The position numbers were made by a program, and so were the translations under genes. A stretch of DNA of 64,000 nt from Nostoc sp. 106C. GTDB taxonomy: Bacteria; Cyanobacteriota; Cyanobacteriia; Cyanobacteriales; Nostocaceae. The notes beneath the pieces are model-generated. The model searched no databases and was not told the DNA's origin. It saw only the letters and a list, made by a program, of their open reading frames with translations. Below, piece by piece: positions 54,903-63,909 of the stretch. The stretch is taken from the NCBI RefSeq assembly GCF_002154725.1, contig NZ_MTAW01000047.1:16364-80363 (forward strand). The letters run 5' to 3'. Within the stretch, counting starts at the first letter, position 1. The number at the start of each line of letters is the position of its first letter.

Positions 54903-55045
54903 TCTGCGTTGGTATGCTCGTCTGATTGCCAGTTTAGGTGTTACTACTGAATAATAGTAATGCAAGAGTCAGGAGAGACGGGATTAATCGCGTCTGTATT
55001 GTAGGGTGGAATAGCACTTACTTAAGCAAAAGTTGCTTGCTGCCC

Positions 55046-55063
55046 AGATCCCCGACTTCTTAA
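55046..55063. repeat. Palindromic repeat copy 3, left half
   Basis: AGATCCCCGACTTCTTAA is the left half of the same palindrome as copies 1 and 2, cut off by the insertion sequence. The flank before it (GTAGGGTGGAATAGCACTTA, then CTTAAGCAAAAG) matches the conserved flank of copy 2 in reverse order. Confidence 0.8.
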
Positions 55064-57014
55064 AGGATACAGCTGGCGAATAGGGGGTCAAACCCTACAA
55101 GAGCCAACAGGGTTTGGGTGTGAAAAATCAACAAGTCTTCTCAACAAGGTGTGCGTTAAATCAGCGCACCTTTTTGAGCATGAAAATTGAAGACCAAGGC
55201 AGTTTGAACTATCCCTGGAAAACAAATGATCATAAATTTGAAGGCTTGTTAGTTAAGCACAATGAAGACGTAATCGAGCAAAAGAACTACTACGAGTGCG
55301 AGCCACAGTCGCATGATGAGACCAGTCAAAAAACCGACTTAAATTGATGGCACAAGCAGTGGCAATATGTTGTAAATGAGTCTTGGCGAGTCCAAAATAT
55401 CTTGTTCGTCGCAAATCAAATCTGCCGACAGCTTGGGAAATAGTACCCTCAACACCAGCGCGATCGTGCATAGTTTTGTTGAAACTGTGGAGTTTGTTGT
55501 TGATGACGACGTTCCATGAGTGCCTGATATTCCTCACGCGGTCGCAACTTAATTTTGCGTGCCGCAGTAGCAGAAGAAGTACACAGATTTCTGAGTGGAC
55601 AAGCAGCACAAGTCTGACGGTCAAAAACAATTTCAATTAAGGAATTGTGATGAGAGTCACGGGCAGTACGCCATAAACGATTGGAATTGCCTTGGGGAGA
55701 GATGGCAACTTGTTTGTCCCAATCAATCACAAACGCATTGACATCGAAACCTGTTTTGAACTTAGCTTGCCAACTCGGATCTACAGCCACTGGCCCAACG
55801 AGTGAAACTTGATAAGCCTGATGACTTTCAACTAATTGATAGGCATCTACATAAGCGGCATCCACATAATGTTCCTGTGGTAACAAGTCTTTTTGCGCCA
55901 ACTGTTGATGAATTATCGATGTGATTTCCCCATCAGGAGTTGTGGCTGCTGTTGTTTCGACATGGGTAATCAGATTTGGGGTTGACTCATCACAGGTTTC
56001 ACTCAGATGTACTTTATATCCCGTCCAATTGATCTCGCGTTTACTACTATTGCGAGCCTCGATATCATAGAGGGATTCAATACAAATTGAATTGGGTGGT
56101 AATCCTGTCTGCTCTGGATTTCGCCATACCAATCCATTGTGGTCAAATGTGTACTGCTTTATCCAAATTTTCCTTAATATCTCGACACTATCCAATTCCT
56201 GTAAATTGTCTTGGCTCTCACTACTAAACCAAATATGATGCAGCAGATAATGTCCATCAAATCCAATTTTTAGTGCTAATTCTGAGCGTTCTTTTTTGTC
56301 TTTTGGTAAGCGATAATTATCAAATCTCTGACTGTATCTCTCAAACCACTCATCACTGATAATTGCTTTCAACCATCTGGGTGCTACTTCTGCTATCGAG
56401 TTTAAGGCGGCTCTGATAGTTTCTCCTACCAATTCTAATCGATTTAGTTGTCGGATTGCTGCTATTACTTGTGTTGAATCTGTTCTTTGCTTTCCTCGCT
56501 GTTTGATCAGTTTTTTTTCTTGAAACTTTACTAACATCAAATCTCACAGTTTGTTTGCCAAACCATGCTCACATAATCGCCCGCGAAATTCGCTCAACAC
56601 ACTACAATCAAACCCTGAATCTGTGAGCTCTAACCCAAGTGCATATTTCCAGTCTATTCTACTCCTGACTGCATCCGCCGCTTGCCTGTCACTTAGGCCT
56701 TCGGCAAATTGCATCACTGTGATTAGCGCCAACTTTCCTGGCGACATCGCTGATTTGCCACAACCTATGGCAAATCAGGCAGCAAATTCTCTATCTGCGT
56801 ATAACACTCCCAATTCGTCGTACATTTTCATATACATATTTCCGAGTGGGAATGACGCTCGTGCTATTTTTGCTATCTGTGCTGGTATTTCCCATTGATT
56901 CACAGGATGCAGTGTCATACGCAGCTATAAGAATATACTCTACTGTTGGTATCTTCTTAGAAGCTGCACTAGGTTTGTCAGGGGGTATTACCCCCTATTC
57001 GCCAGCTGTATCCT
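55064..57014. mobile_element. IS1182-type insertion sequence
   Basis: Perfect 25-bp terminal inverted repeats lie at 55064-55088 (AGGATACAGCTGGCGAATAG...) and 56990-57014 (...CTATTCGCCAGCTGTATCCT), giving 1951 bp. The transposase frames belong to the IS1182 family. The element splits a 33-bp palindromic repeat: AGATCCCCGACTTCTTAA on the left and TAGAGAAGTCGGGGATCT on the right. IS1182-family elements are known to prefer palindromic targets. Confidence 0.9.
55253..56889 (-). pseudogene. IS1182-family transposase, disrupted
   Basis: The coding sequence is broken into at least four frames. The N-terminal part (IPAQIAKIARASFPLGNM, then YDELGVLYADREFAA) stops at a TGA at 56775-56777. It resumes as MSPGKLALITVMQFAEGLSD and SRIDWKYALGLELT, then shifts near 56540. 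The long central part (RTDSTQVIAAI, CAACPLRNLC) ends in QNYARSRWC. The C-terminal part (DRAGVEGTISQAVGRFDLRR and LAKTHLQHIATACAINL) continues in another frame near 55465. One stop and two frameshifts make it inactive. Confidence 0.88.
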
Positions 57015-57032
57015 TAGAGAAGTCGGGGATCT
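57015..57032. repeat. Palindromic repeat copy 3, right half
   Basis: TAGAGAAGTCGGGGATCT is the right half of the palindrome, directly after the right terminal repeat of the insertion sequence. Confidence 0.8.
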
Positions 57033-57188
57033 TATCCCTCACAACTCGTCATAACTTTTACGATGAACCACTGTTTAAAAGGCGAAGACAGCGCAACTAC
57101 GAACATTTCTATTACATCATTTTAGATGTGTCAGTCCACTACAAACATTAAAATTAATATTGGAAATTAAATAAAAATAGATGAACTC

Positions 57189-57443
57189 ATGACTACATCT
57201 GTAAATACCACCAAAGTCTACGACGAAATTATAGATTTTATTGCAGCTGGAACTACTCCCCAAAGTGTAGTTAAGTTTCAACTTTCGGATTCAACAAAAG
57301 AGCGTTTAGAGTATATAGTCTACCAACACAAAATGGGGCAATTAACGCCAGAAGAAAAAAAAGAGTTAGATTATTTCCTCACGCTAGAGCATATTATGAC
57401 ACTAGCAAAAGCAAAGGCTCATCAGTATCTCAGTGCGGAGTAA
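57189..57443 (+). CDS. Small hypothetical protein upstream of HNH gene
   Basis: This 84-aa helical protein reads MTTSVNTTKVYDEIIDFIAA and QLTPEEKKELDYFLTLEHIM. It precedes the HNH endonuclease gene by 9 bp on the same strand, and I recall this pairing as common in cyanobacteria. It may bind or control the nuclease, as an antitoxin-type partner. No enzymatic motif is present. Confidence 0.72.
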   Translation: MTTSVNTTKVYDEIIDFIAAGTTPQSVVKFQLSDSTKERLEYIVYQHKMGQLTPEEKKELDYFLTLEHIMTLAKAKAHQYLSAE

Positions 57444-57452
57444 TTCTTTAAA

Positions 57453-57785
57453 GTGTCTAATCCTTACATTAATGTAGAATTGCGGCGTTTGGTTGCTCAT
57501 CGCGCTGATTATATCTGTGAGTACTGTCTTGTCTCTGAAGTAAATAGATCGTCTGGTTGTCAAGTTGACCATATAATCAGCGTTAAACATGGCGGTTCAA
57601 CAACAGCCGATAATCTCTGCTATGCCTGTATTTTCTGTAATCTGCAAAAAGGTAGCGATTTGGGTTCAATTAATTGGCAGACTGGAGAACTTGTGCGGTT
57701 TTTCAACCCACGTAGAGATTTTTGGGGAGAGCATTTTCAACTAATTGATGCTGTGTTCAACCAATCACAGATATTGGCGAAGTGA
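57453..57785 (+). CDS. HNH endonuclease, C-terminus lost by frameshift
   Basis: This 110-aa protein with a GTG start has the zinc and metal motif ICEYC...CQVDHIISVKHGG...CYACIFCNLQKGS, typical of HNH nucleases. The stop at 57785 comes early: the next frame continues DIGEVTARILDFNSDERI and then LRAAGQYPSSSALKRINK up to a TAA at 57893-57895. This is exactly the usual tail of the family. A single missing base near 57757-57762 (AACC instead of AACCC) would explain the shift. The catalytic part is intact, so it may still act, or the shift may be a sequence error. Confidence 0.85.
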   Translation: MSNPYINVELRRLVAHRADYICEYCLVSEVNRSSGCQVDHIISVKHGGSTTADNLCYACIFCNLQKGSDLGSINWQTGELVRFFNPRRDFWGEHFQLIDAVFNQSQILAK

Positions 57786-57985
57786 CAGCACGGATTCTAG
57801 ATTTTAACAGTGATGAAAGGATTCTAGAACATCAAGCTTTGAGAGCAGCTGGTCAGTATCCTTCGTCATCTGCACTAAAAAGGATAAATAAGTAAAGTAA
57901 TTGTGTGCGATCGCATCCTTGACTGGGCATTCTATACTTAGCATTTCTCGCTACCTAAACCTAGAATTACCTCAGTAACAATACG

Positions 57986-58462
57986 ATGGCTTATCAAAAC
58001 ATCACTGGCTCCATTTCACCGCAAGATATCCAAGAAATTAAAGCGGCGCTACAGACCATCCAAAAAAAGCTACCCTTTTTAATCACTCTCAGCAACGAAG
58101 AACGACGTAGATTGTTAAAAATGGGTGATAAAAGCCTTGCATTTGTGAACAATAGCGTCACTGCTGCTCAGTCAAACCGTGAAATTCTCCCAGCCAGTTT
58201 TGATGTTGAGGAACTTGTCCGGGATTATCAATTAGCCTCCGCACTCACCGAAGTTTTAACCTCAATGCGCCAAATTACTGAACAAGTAGATGATACTTTG
58301 CTAGCAGTCGGTAGCGAAGCTATGACTAGCAGTTTGACTGTTTATGACTATGTAAAGACAGCGGCGAAAAAGACTCCAGGTTTAAAAACTGTGGCTGAAC
58401 AATTAGGCGAACGCTTCAAAGCTATCAAAAATAAATCGGCTAAAGTCGCATCTGGTTCGTGA
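57986..58462 (+). CDS. Hypothetical protein, 158 aa
   Basis: This soluble helical protein starts MAYQNITGSISPQDIQEIKA, contains LPFLITLSNEERRRLLKMGD and ends in a Lys/Ser-rich tail. The pattern matches a widespread bacterial family without assigned function. It appears monocistronic. There is no membrane segment. Confidence 0.68.
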   Translation: MAYQNITGSISPQDIQEIKAALQTIQKKLPFLITLSNEERRRLLKMGDKSLAFVNNSVTAAQSNREILPASFDVEELVRDYQLASALTEVLTSMRQITEQVDDTLLAVGSEAMTSSLTVYDYVKTAAKKTPGLKTVAEQLGERFKAIKNKSAKVASGS

Positions 58463-58586
58463 GTAGTAAATCCTCATCGTAGCTATTTTCTAGTACAACA
58501 ACTAGATTTTTTTATCTCACGCAAAGGCGCAAAGGCGCAAAGAAGATGCCGCAATTGTGGTTTACATGGATAAAAAATGCTGTGAT

Positions 58587-58750
58587 GAGGCTTTTTTGTT
58601 CGTCAGCGAGGCTTTTTTGCTCGTCAGCGAGGTTATTTTGCTCGTCAGCGAGGCTTTTTTGCTCGTCAGCGAGGCTTTTTTGCTCGTCAGCGAGGCTTTT
58701 TTGCTCGTCAGCGAGGTTATTTTGCTCGTCAGCGAGGCTTTTTTGCTCGT
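58587..58750. repeat. 21-bp tandem minisatellite
   Basis: Unit GAGGCTTTTTTGCTCGTCAG plus C repeats about 7.8 times. Copies 3 and 7 have the variant GAGGTTATTTTGCTCGTCAG, and copy 1 has TTCG for CTCG. All three frames on both strands stay open. The minus-strand frame at 58512-58757 reads ADEQKSL heptads, which look like a coiled coil. No start or context supports a gene, so I treat it as a tandem repeat. Confidence 0.88.
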
Positions 58751-58828
58751 TATGCAATCAAGGGGTGAGTTGATTGTGGGGATAAATGCGATCGCTAAAG
58801 AACTTGCAATTAAAAAAATACCGCAATG

Positions 58829-58891
58829 GTAGGGGCACGGCATAGATAAGATATCTGTTTCACTGAAAGTTTTTGGATGCCGTGCCCCTAC
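58829..58891. repeat. GTAGGGGCACGGCA inverted-repeat element, copy 2
   Basis: GTAGGGGCACGGCAT and ATGCCGTGCCCCTAC form perfect arms of 15 bp around a 33-bp loop. A less perfect copy lies after cysK at 50721-50784. Confidence 0.8.
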
Positions 58892-59375
58892 AGTGTATTT
58901 CATTCAAATATGAATTAATCACAAAAGTATATAGATTTACAGACAGCAAATACTAAAACAAAGTTAAGAAACTAGGTTTTTAACCTAGCAAAATAATAAA
59001 ATGAGAAACGTAACTGCATATACAGATATTCCATTTGTTGCCTCGTTTACCTCATATTTGTAAGCAGCTGAGTACAGCTTAATATATCGCAAAATAAGTT
59101 AGATAAAGAGTTGCGAAGTGTTACAGCTAGAGGGTTTTGTGATGAGTACAGAAAATCTTAACCCCCTACCTCATAAATACTAGTACCCCTAACATAAAAA
59201 GCTAGCACCCTTACCCCAAGATAAATTTTAAATCTTGCTGCAATGGGGGTTGCAGAGGTTGAGTACAAGCTTAATCAATTCAATAAATCCAATAGACATC
59301 GGATAGACTGTCATCTTTGAAGCTGCCTGATATAAGCATAAAAATAACACACGGCTCTTGAACCAGACAGTACCG
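58892..59375. other. Intergenic region upstream of cysE
   Basis: This is about 480 bp of AT-rich DNA with no gene that I can support. It is expected to hold the promoter of the cysE-nifVZT group. The minus-strand frame at 59228-59506 overlaps cysE and is not credible. Confidence 0.45.
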
Positions 59376-60128
59376 ATGCAACAGACATTAAATAGTATCA
59401 GAAATTCTCCGACTGCTATTAAGCCGGATTCTGCAAATACCTCCCTGCTGAAAAATCTACTCTCTGGCAATTTTTTTGAGCCATTATTGAGTGATTTTAA
59501 AATCATTTTTGAACGCGATCCGGCAGCGCGTAATTGGCTAGAGGTAGTATTTTGCTACCCAGGATTGCACGCTATATGTTTGCATCGTCTTGCTCATTGG
59601 TTGCATCGTCGCCGGGTGGTGTTCATCCCCCGCTTGATTTCTCACATCGGACGGTTTTTAACAGGAATTGAAATTCATCCTGGTGCAGATATTGGCAAAG
59701 GTGTATTTATCGACCACGGTATGGGTGTTGTCATTGGCGAAACTGCTATAGTAGGCGACTATACGCTGATTTATCAAGGTGTTACCCTTGGTGGGACTGG
59801 AAAAGAAAGTGGTAAGCGCCATCCTACCTTAGGCAATAACGTTGTGGTAGGTACAGGTGCAAAGATTTTAGGCAATATTCAAATTAGCGATCGCGTCCGG
59901 GTTGGCGCAGGTTCAGTTGTATTGCGGGATGTCCCAGCAGATTCTACTGTTGTTGGCATTCCCGGTCGAATTATTTCCCGCAAGCAAGGCGAACCGCTAG
60001 AACACGGTAAACTACCCGATGTTGAAGCTAGCGTGATTCGCTCGTTACTTTCTCGTATAGAACAACTCGAACAACAACTGCAAGAGTTAAGAGTCCAGAG
60101 TCAAAAGTCTACAGCCAACAACAAATGA
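59376..60128 (+). CDS. cysE: Serine O-acetyltransferase (NifP/CysE)
   Basis: This 250-aa enzyme starts at the ATG at 59376, not the upstream TTG at 59358. It makes O-acetylserine for cysteine, which donates sulfur to nitrogenase clusters; next to nifV it corresponds to nifP/alr1404. The left-handed beta-helix hexapeptides are visible ([20 protein letters not shown] and [16 protein letters not shown]), with active-site His in IDHG. Its C-terminus ([13 protein letters not shown]) is encoded by heptamer repeats. Confidence 0.93.
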   Translation: MQQTLNSIRNSPTAIKPDSANTSLLKNLLSGNFFEPLLSDFKIIFERDPAARNWLEVVFCYPGLHAICLHRLAHWLHRRRVVFIPRLISHIGRFLTGIEIHPGADIGKGVFIDHGMGVVIGETAIVGDYTLIYQGVTLGGTGKESGKRHPTLGNNVVVGTGAKILGNIQISDRVRVGAGSVVLRDVPADSTVVGIPGRIISRKQGEPLEHGKLPDVEASVIRSLLSRIEQLEQQLQELRVQSQKSTANNK

Positions 60129-60160
60129 CAAATGATCAATGACAAGTGACAAAGGACAAT
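60081..60160. repeat. Heptanucleotide repeats at cysE 3' end
   Basis: Units of AAGAGTC/AGAGTCA type inside the last codons of cysE and AAATGAC/AAGTGAC/AAGGACA type beyond the stop form one tract that ends just before the next ATG. Confidence 0.65.
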
Positions 60161-60165
60161 TGCTA

Positions 60166-60423
60166 ATGTTACCACCTAGTAGTTATAACGCCTTAGGCGA
60201 TCAAGTTTTGCAAATACCATTTAGCGATCGCTGGCGAATCTATTACCGCTTGCAAGAATTAATGATTCCCTGTTCCTGTCCGGCTGATGGTTCATTACGG
60301 GTGCAAGTGAATAGTCTGCAAGCCGCGATGCTCGTTCGGAGTACTGTAATGCAATTTCTAGCTTCTCGCCAGGAGTTAGTAGATTGGTTGGAACGCTGTT
60401 GGCACTATACTGCTGAGTCTTGA
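60166..60423 (+). CDS. Asr1405/Asl0597-family protein
   Basis: This 85-aa protein starts at the ATG at 60166 (MLPPSSYNALGDQVLQIPFS); the longer frame runs into the repeat. It contains WRIYYRLQELMIPCSCPADG and ends WLERCWHYTAES. I recall it as the small conserved gene between cysE/nifP and nifV in Anabaena 7120 (asr1405). Its role in nitrogen fixation is unproven. Confidence 0.85.
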   Translation: MLPPSSYNALGDQVLQIPFSDRWRIYYRLQELMIPCSCPADGSLRVQVNSLQAAMLVRSTVMQFLASRQELVDWLERCWHYTAES

Positions 60424-60902
60424 GAACAAGATTCCATAAAATCTAAAATCCAAAATTGAATATTGTCAGCATTTATTGAGAATTTTTGCACATATGCATA
60501 ATCATCTCTGAGGTTTAGAAGTAGAAGCTACTGTTCACTTGCGAATTTTATTGCAGACTGAGAAACTAAGGTATCAAGTAAAAATAAGTAGTGCGAGCCG
60601 AAAAGCTCGCGCGGGCTTTCCGGCCCGCACTACAAATATTGAATTGTTCAACTTATTTTTACACGACTCCAAACGCCAATTTCCTAAACTTCGGCAACAG
60701 ATTCAAACTCACAAAACCCAGATTAAATCTGAAGCCTCTTAATTACAAATTGGTATAACTTCTCACTTTACGTTGAATCCCATCTGCTAAATCTGAAATT
60801 TTCTTGACATATTTTGGCAAATAAAAAGGTGAAGTTACAAATGAAGAGTTGTGATTTCAAATTTTTAATTTCCGCCACCATCAAACAGTGTAAAAGTCCG
60901 AT
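60424..60902. other. Intergenic region with dispersed repeat
   Basis: The main feature is the palindrome at 60588-60633 (GTAGTGCGAGCCGAAAAGC and GGCCCGCACTAC). A related form is near 1930-1982. The frame at 60539-60742 crosses it and is not called. Confidence 0.55.
60588..60633. repeat. GTAGTGCGAG/CCGCACTAC palindromic repeat
   Basis: Terminal arms GTAGTGCG and CGCACTAC flank an inner GC-rich hairpin (GAGCCGAAAAGCTC, then CGGGCTTTCCGGCCCG). This is a known type of dispersed Nostoc repeat; a related stretch occurs near 1930-1982. Confidence 0.7.
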
Positions 60903-61100
60903 ATGTTCATCCGTAACAGCAATATAGAATTACTCAACCTTTTGCATAATGAACTTGAACTTTCCAGCGCCGATATTGCTGTCGCGCTCAAACATCGTGA
61001 ATTGGACAATGGGCCTTTACCAATGCTGCTTTGGCAGTATGGACTAGTTGATTTAGAGCAGCTTGAACGTATTTTAGATTGGTTAGATGAGCAAATTTAA
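60903..61100 (+). CDS. DUF2949 family protein (asr1406-like)
   Basis: This 65-aa protein reads SNIELLNLLHNELELSSADI, then HRELDNGPLPMLLWQYGLVD and ILDWLDEQI. It fits the DUF2949 family found in cyanobacteria. It occupies the place of asr1406 in Anabaena 7120, just before nifV. Function is unknown, although the conserved order with nifV suggests a link to nitrogen fixation. Confidence 0.85.
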   Translation: MFIRNSNIELLNLLHNELELSSADIAVALKHRELDNGPLPMLLWQYGLVDLEQLERILDWLDEQI

Positions 61101-61404
61101 CTTTTATTCGTCATTTGTCATTTGTCATTGGTCTAACAGATATTGCGACTCTACAAGGTAAAGATTTTCCGGAGTAAAAAGAAATTGTAAATGATACCAA
61201 ATTTTGGTTTTCTGTCATACAGATATCTTGGGTGGAAGTGGATCATAATGAAGAGTCATGAATCATGACTTCTAAGATTCTTAAGCATTTACCATCACCC
61301 TTGTAGAAATTATATAGGCATTTACCATTAGTGGCGATTGCAGATAACCAGTTATGCAATCGAGAAACAATATTAAGAATAATACCCATAGTGAGATATT
61401 TGAG

Positions 61405-62538
61405 ATGAGTCAAATCCTAATTAATGACACTACATTACGTGATGGCGAACAAGCAGCCGGCGTTGCTTTTAACTTAGAAGAGAAAGTTGCGATCGCTAAG
61501 TTCCTAGACGCCATTGGTGTTCCCGAATTAGAAGTCGGTATTCCAGCGATGGGTGAGGAAGAAACACGAGCTATCTCAGCAATTTCTAACTTGGGTTTGC
61601 AAGCCAAATTACTCGGCTGGAACCGCGCTGTCATATCCGATATTAAGGCTTCTCTAGTTTGCGGTTTACAGCGAGTACATATTGCCATTCCTGTTTCTGG
61701 TATCCAAATCGCTGCCAAATTTCATGGACAGTGGCGAGTAAGTCTGCAAAAACTCAAAGACTGTGTTAGCTTCGCCGTTGATAACGGTCTTTGGGTAGCA
61801 GTAGGAGGAGAAGATTCTTCCAGAGCTGATGAAAACTTCCTCTTAGACGTAGCGCTTTATGCTCAAGAATGGGGCGCATCGCGGTTTCGCTTTTGCGACA
61901 CTGTTGGAGTTCTCGATCCTTTTAGTACTTACACTAAAGTCAAGCGGCTAGCTTCAGCTTTAATGATTCCGCTAGAAATCCACACCCACAATGATTTTGG
62001 TTTGGCTACTGCCAATGCGCTTGCTGGTATCAAAGCCGGAGCATCATCAGTTAATACCACGGTCAACGGCTTGGGTGAACGAGCTGGAAACGCGGCTTTA
62101 GAAGAAGTTGTTATGGCCGTCAAACGCATTTACGGCCATGATTTAGGTATTGACACTCCCAGGTTGCTGGAATTATCTCAACTAGTTGCTTCCGCATCAG
62201 GTTGCACTGTTCCACCTTGGAAAGCCATTGTTGGTGAAAATACCTTCGCTCACGAATCTGGAATTCATGCTCATGGTGTGTTGCAAAACCCTGTTACCTA
62301 CGAACCATTTGCGCCGGAAGAAGTAGGTTGGGAACGCCGTTTAGTAGTTGGTAAACATTCTGGTCGTCACTTGGTATCTAGCGTTCTAGAACAACACGGA
62401 ATCTTCCTCAACTCACAAGAAACCCAGACTGTTTTAGATGCAGTCCGCCAGCAGTCAACTCAGAAAAAACGTAGCCTGACTACAGAAGAATTGTTGAATT
62501 TAGCCAGAGAACAGAGGTATTCTCATGCAACCCGATGA
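61405..62538 (+). CDS. nifV: Homocitrate synthase NifV
   Basis: This 377-aa enzyme starts at the ATG at 61405 ([20 protein letters not shown]). NifV condenses acetyl-CoA and 2-oxoglutarate into homocitrate, the organic ligand of FeMo-co. The metal and catalytic motifs [39 protein letters not shown] and GIHAHGV are intact. The stop overlaps nifZ by 14 bp, so the two are coupled. It matches alr1407. Confidence 0.96.
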   Translation: MSQILINDTTLRDGEQAAGVAFNLEEKVAIAKFLDAIGVPELEVGIPAMGEEETRAISAISNLGLQAKLLGWNRAVISDIKASLVCGLQRVHIAIPVSGIQIAAKFHGQWRVSLQKLKDCVSFAVDNGLWVAVGGEDSSRADENFLLDVALYAQEWGASRFRFCDTVGVLDPFSTYTKVKRLASALMIPLEIHTHNDFGLATANALAGIKAGASSVNTTVNGLGERAGNAALEEVVMAVKRIYGHDLGIDTPRLLELSQLVASASGCTVPPWKAIVGENTFAHESGIHAHGVLQNPVTYEPFAPEEVGWERRLVVGKHSGRHLVSSVLEQHGIFLNSQETQTVLDAVRQQSTQKKRSLTTEELLNLAREQRYSHATR

Positions 62539-62812
62539 ATTAGAACTTGACTTGCCACCTATTTTTGAAATCGGCCAAAAAGTACGACTGCGTAAGTTAA
62601 TCAAAAACGATGGCACATTTCCCGGTCAAGACATCGGGGTAGTTTTAGCCAAAAAGGGAGAAGTTGGCTACGTTGCGAGTATAGGCACATATTTGCAGAG
62701 ATCCTATATTTATGCCGTGCATTTCTTAGATACAGGGTTCGTCATTGGTTGTCGCAAAAAAGAACTAGAATCTGTTGAGGAAATTAATGAAAGTAATGCT
62801 ACGGATGAATGA
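62525..62812 (+). CDS. nifZ: Nitrogen fixation protein NifZ
   Basis: This 95-aa NifZ has the family core [20 protein letters not shown], then [17 protein letters not shown] and [17 protein letters not shown]. NifZ aids formation of the second P-cluster in the MoFe protein. The start lies inside nifV (14 bp overlap), and the end overlaps nifT by 26 bp, so all three are coupled. Confidence 0.95.
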   Translation: MQPDELELDLPPIFEIGQKVRLRKLIKNDGTFPGQDIGVVLAKKGEVGYVASIGTYLQRSYIYAVHFLDTGFVIGCRKKELESVEEINESNATDE

Positions 62813-62990
62813 TGCTGGTCATTTGGTTGTCTACGTCGCTAAAAAAGATTTAGAAGAAGAAGTAGTCAAACAAACAGACGGCGCAGAGGGGAAGATTCTC
62901 ACCTTAGCTAATGGCTGGGAATTAGAATTTCGTGAATTGCCAGACCAAAACAGTTTACCTCTAACAGTAGAAGCTAAACGCCTCGCCTAA
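62787..62990 (+). CDS. nifT: Nitrogen fixation protein NifT
   Basis: This 67-aa NifT/FixU-family protein starts at the ATG at 62787 ([20 protein letters not shown]), inside the nifZ end. The family pattern DLEEEVV and LANGWELEFRELP is visible. Its function is unknown, though it is conserved with nif genes. It ends the nifVZT unit. Confidence 0.93.
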   Translation: MKVMLRMNDAGHLVVYVAKKDLEEEVVKQTDGAEGKILTLANGWELEFRELPDQNSLPLTVEAKRLA

Positions 62991-63312
62991 AATGATCGTG
63001 GGGGAGATAGAAATTGGGGAAGCATCTATCTCTTATATCATGTCCTACTAATTTACTTTATTGCTATAGTTATCTAATTTGGTTTGTAATTTGTCATTGG
63101 TAACAAGCCAATAATTAGGTAATGCTATAGTAATTTAAATCCGAGAATATCATGTACATTTAAATATACATAATGTAGACTAATGCGGCAACACCAAAAG
63201 TTTATATTATTGTTAATTTATTAGACATGATATAGGTATTTTATTGGACATGATATCACCCGTTTAGATTCAGGTTGAACTAAGTTTAATTTTGAATTGT
63301 GAGTTGCTGAAC
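62991..63312. other. Intergenic region between nifT and ferredoxin-domain gene
   Basis: This is 322 bp of AT-rich DNA. A direct repeat of GACATGATAT occurs near 63225-63255. No gene is supported, and it probably holds a promoter. Confidence 0.45.
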
Positions 63313-63849
63313 ATGGGTGAAAAATATCGGACATTATCGGAATTGAACCTTGAGGGTAAATTCCTTGGTTTCGTTGGCGATGAAGGGAAATTTAAATATT
63401 TGCGATTAGCAATTCCTGCTGGAAATTTACAAGTAAAACTTCCGAAGGAGTTACGCGTTTCTTTAGGTTCCACTTTAGTACCTGGAGAACATATTCGCGT
63501 CGATGGTATTAGCCAACTAAACCCGCATACAGGTAAAATAACATTCAAAGCATTCCGGGTAAAAGCAACTGGTGTTTGCCCTATAGAAAATTTATCACCA
63601 CAAACCAAAGCAAAAATCATGGTTTGTCAAAAATCTGGTTGTATGAAGCGGGGTGGTAAAGGTTTATTGTCAGAATTAGAAAAAACTTTGTGCGATCGCG
63701 GTTTAATCGACAAAGTAACTATTGAACATACAGGCTGTCAAAAACGCTGTAGCAGTGCGCCTAACTGCGTTGTGCGGATTGGTAAAAAGCAATACAAGAA
63801 AATGCATCCAGATGCGATCGCATCTCTGTTGGAAAATCACTTAACTTAA
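63313..63849 (+). CDS. Thioredoxin-like [2Fe-2S] ferredoxin-domain protein
   Basis: This 178-aa protein starts at the ATG at 63313 (MGEKYRTLSELNLEGK); the TTG at 63292 is possible. The first 95 residues look like an OB-fold-like domain. The C-terminal part carries thioredoxin-like ferredoxin cysteines: CQKSGCMKRGG, then HTGCQKRCSSAPNC. It may carry electrons or bind nucleic acid; the partner is unknown. It follows nifT by 322 bp and ends in a clear hairpin. Confidence 0.85.
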   Translation: MGEKYRTLSELNLEGKFLGFVGDEGKFKYLRLAIPAGNLQVKLPKELRVSLGSTLVPGEHIRVDGISQLNPHTGKITFKAFRVKATGVCPIENLSPQTKAKIMVCQKSGCMKRGGKGLLSELEKTLCDRGLIDKVTIEHTGCQKRCSSAPNCVVRIGKKQYKKMHPDAIASLLENHLT

Positions 63850-63884
63850 GTCCAAGCTTCTTTTTAAATGTATACATTTTTTGT

Positions 63885-63909
63885 TAAAGGGTAAAACTTT
63901 TACCCTTTA
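63885..63909 (+). terminator. Terminator hairpin of the ferredoxin-domain gene
   Basis: TAAAGGGTAAA and TTTACCCTTTA pair to a perfect 11-bp stem, followed by TTTGTTG. It lies 36 bp after the stop codon. Confidence 0.7.

Noticed and set aside
55114..55347. Plus-strand frame inside the insertion sequence
   Set aside because: It is antisense to the end of the transposase.
58587..58750. Possible CRISPR array
   Set aside because: The 21-bp units are directly adjacent, with no unique spacers, and no cas genes are near.
58512..58757. Frame with ADEQKSL heptads
   Set aside because: It is a by-product of the 21-bp tandem repeat, which leaves several frames open. No start signal or neighbour supports a gene.
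60539..60742. Frame of 67 aa across the GTAGTGCG palindrome
   Set aside because: Part of it is repeat sequence and there is no ribosome site.
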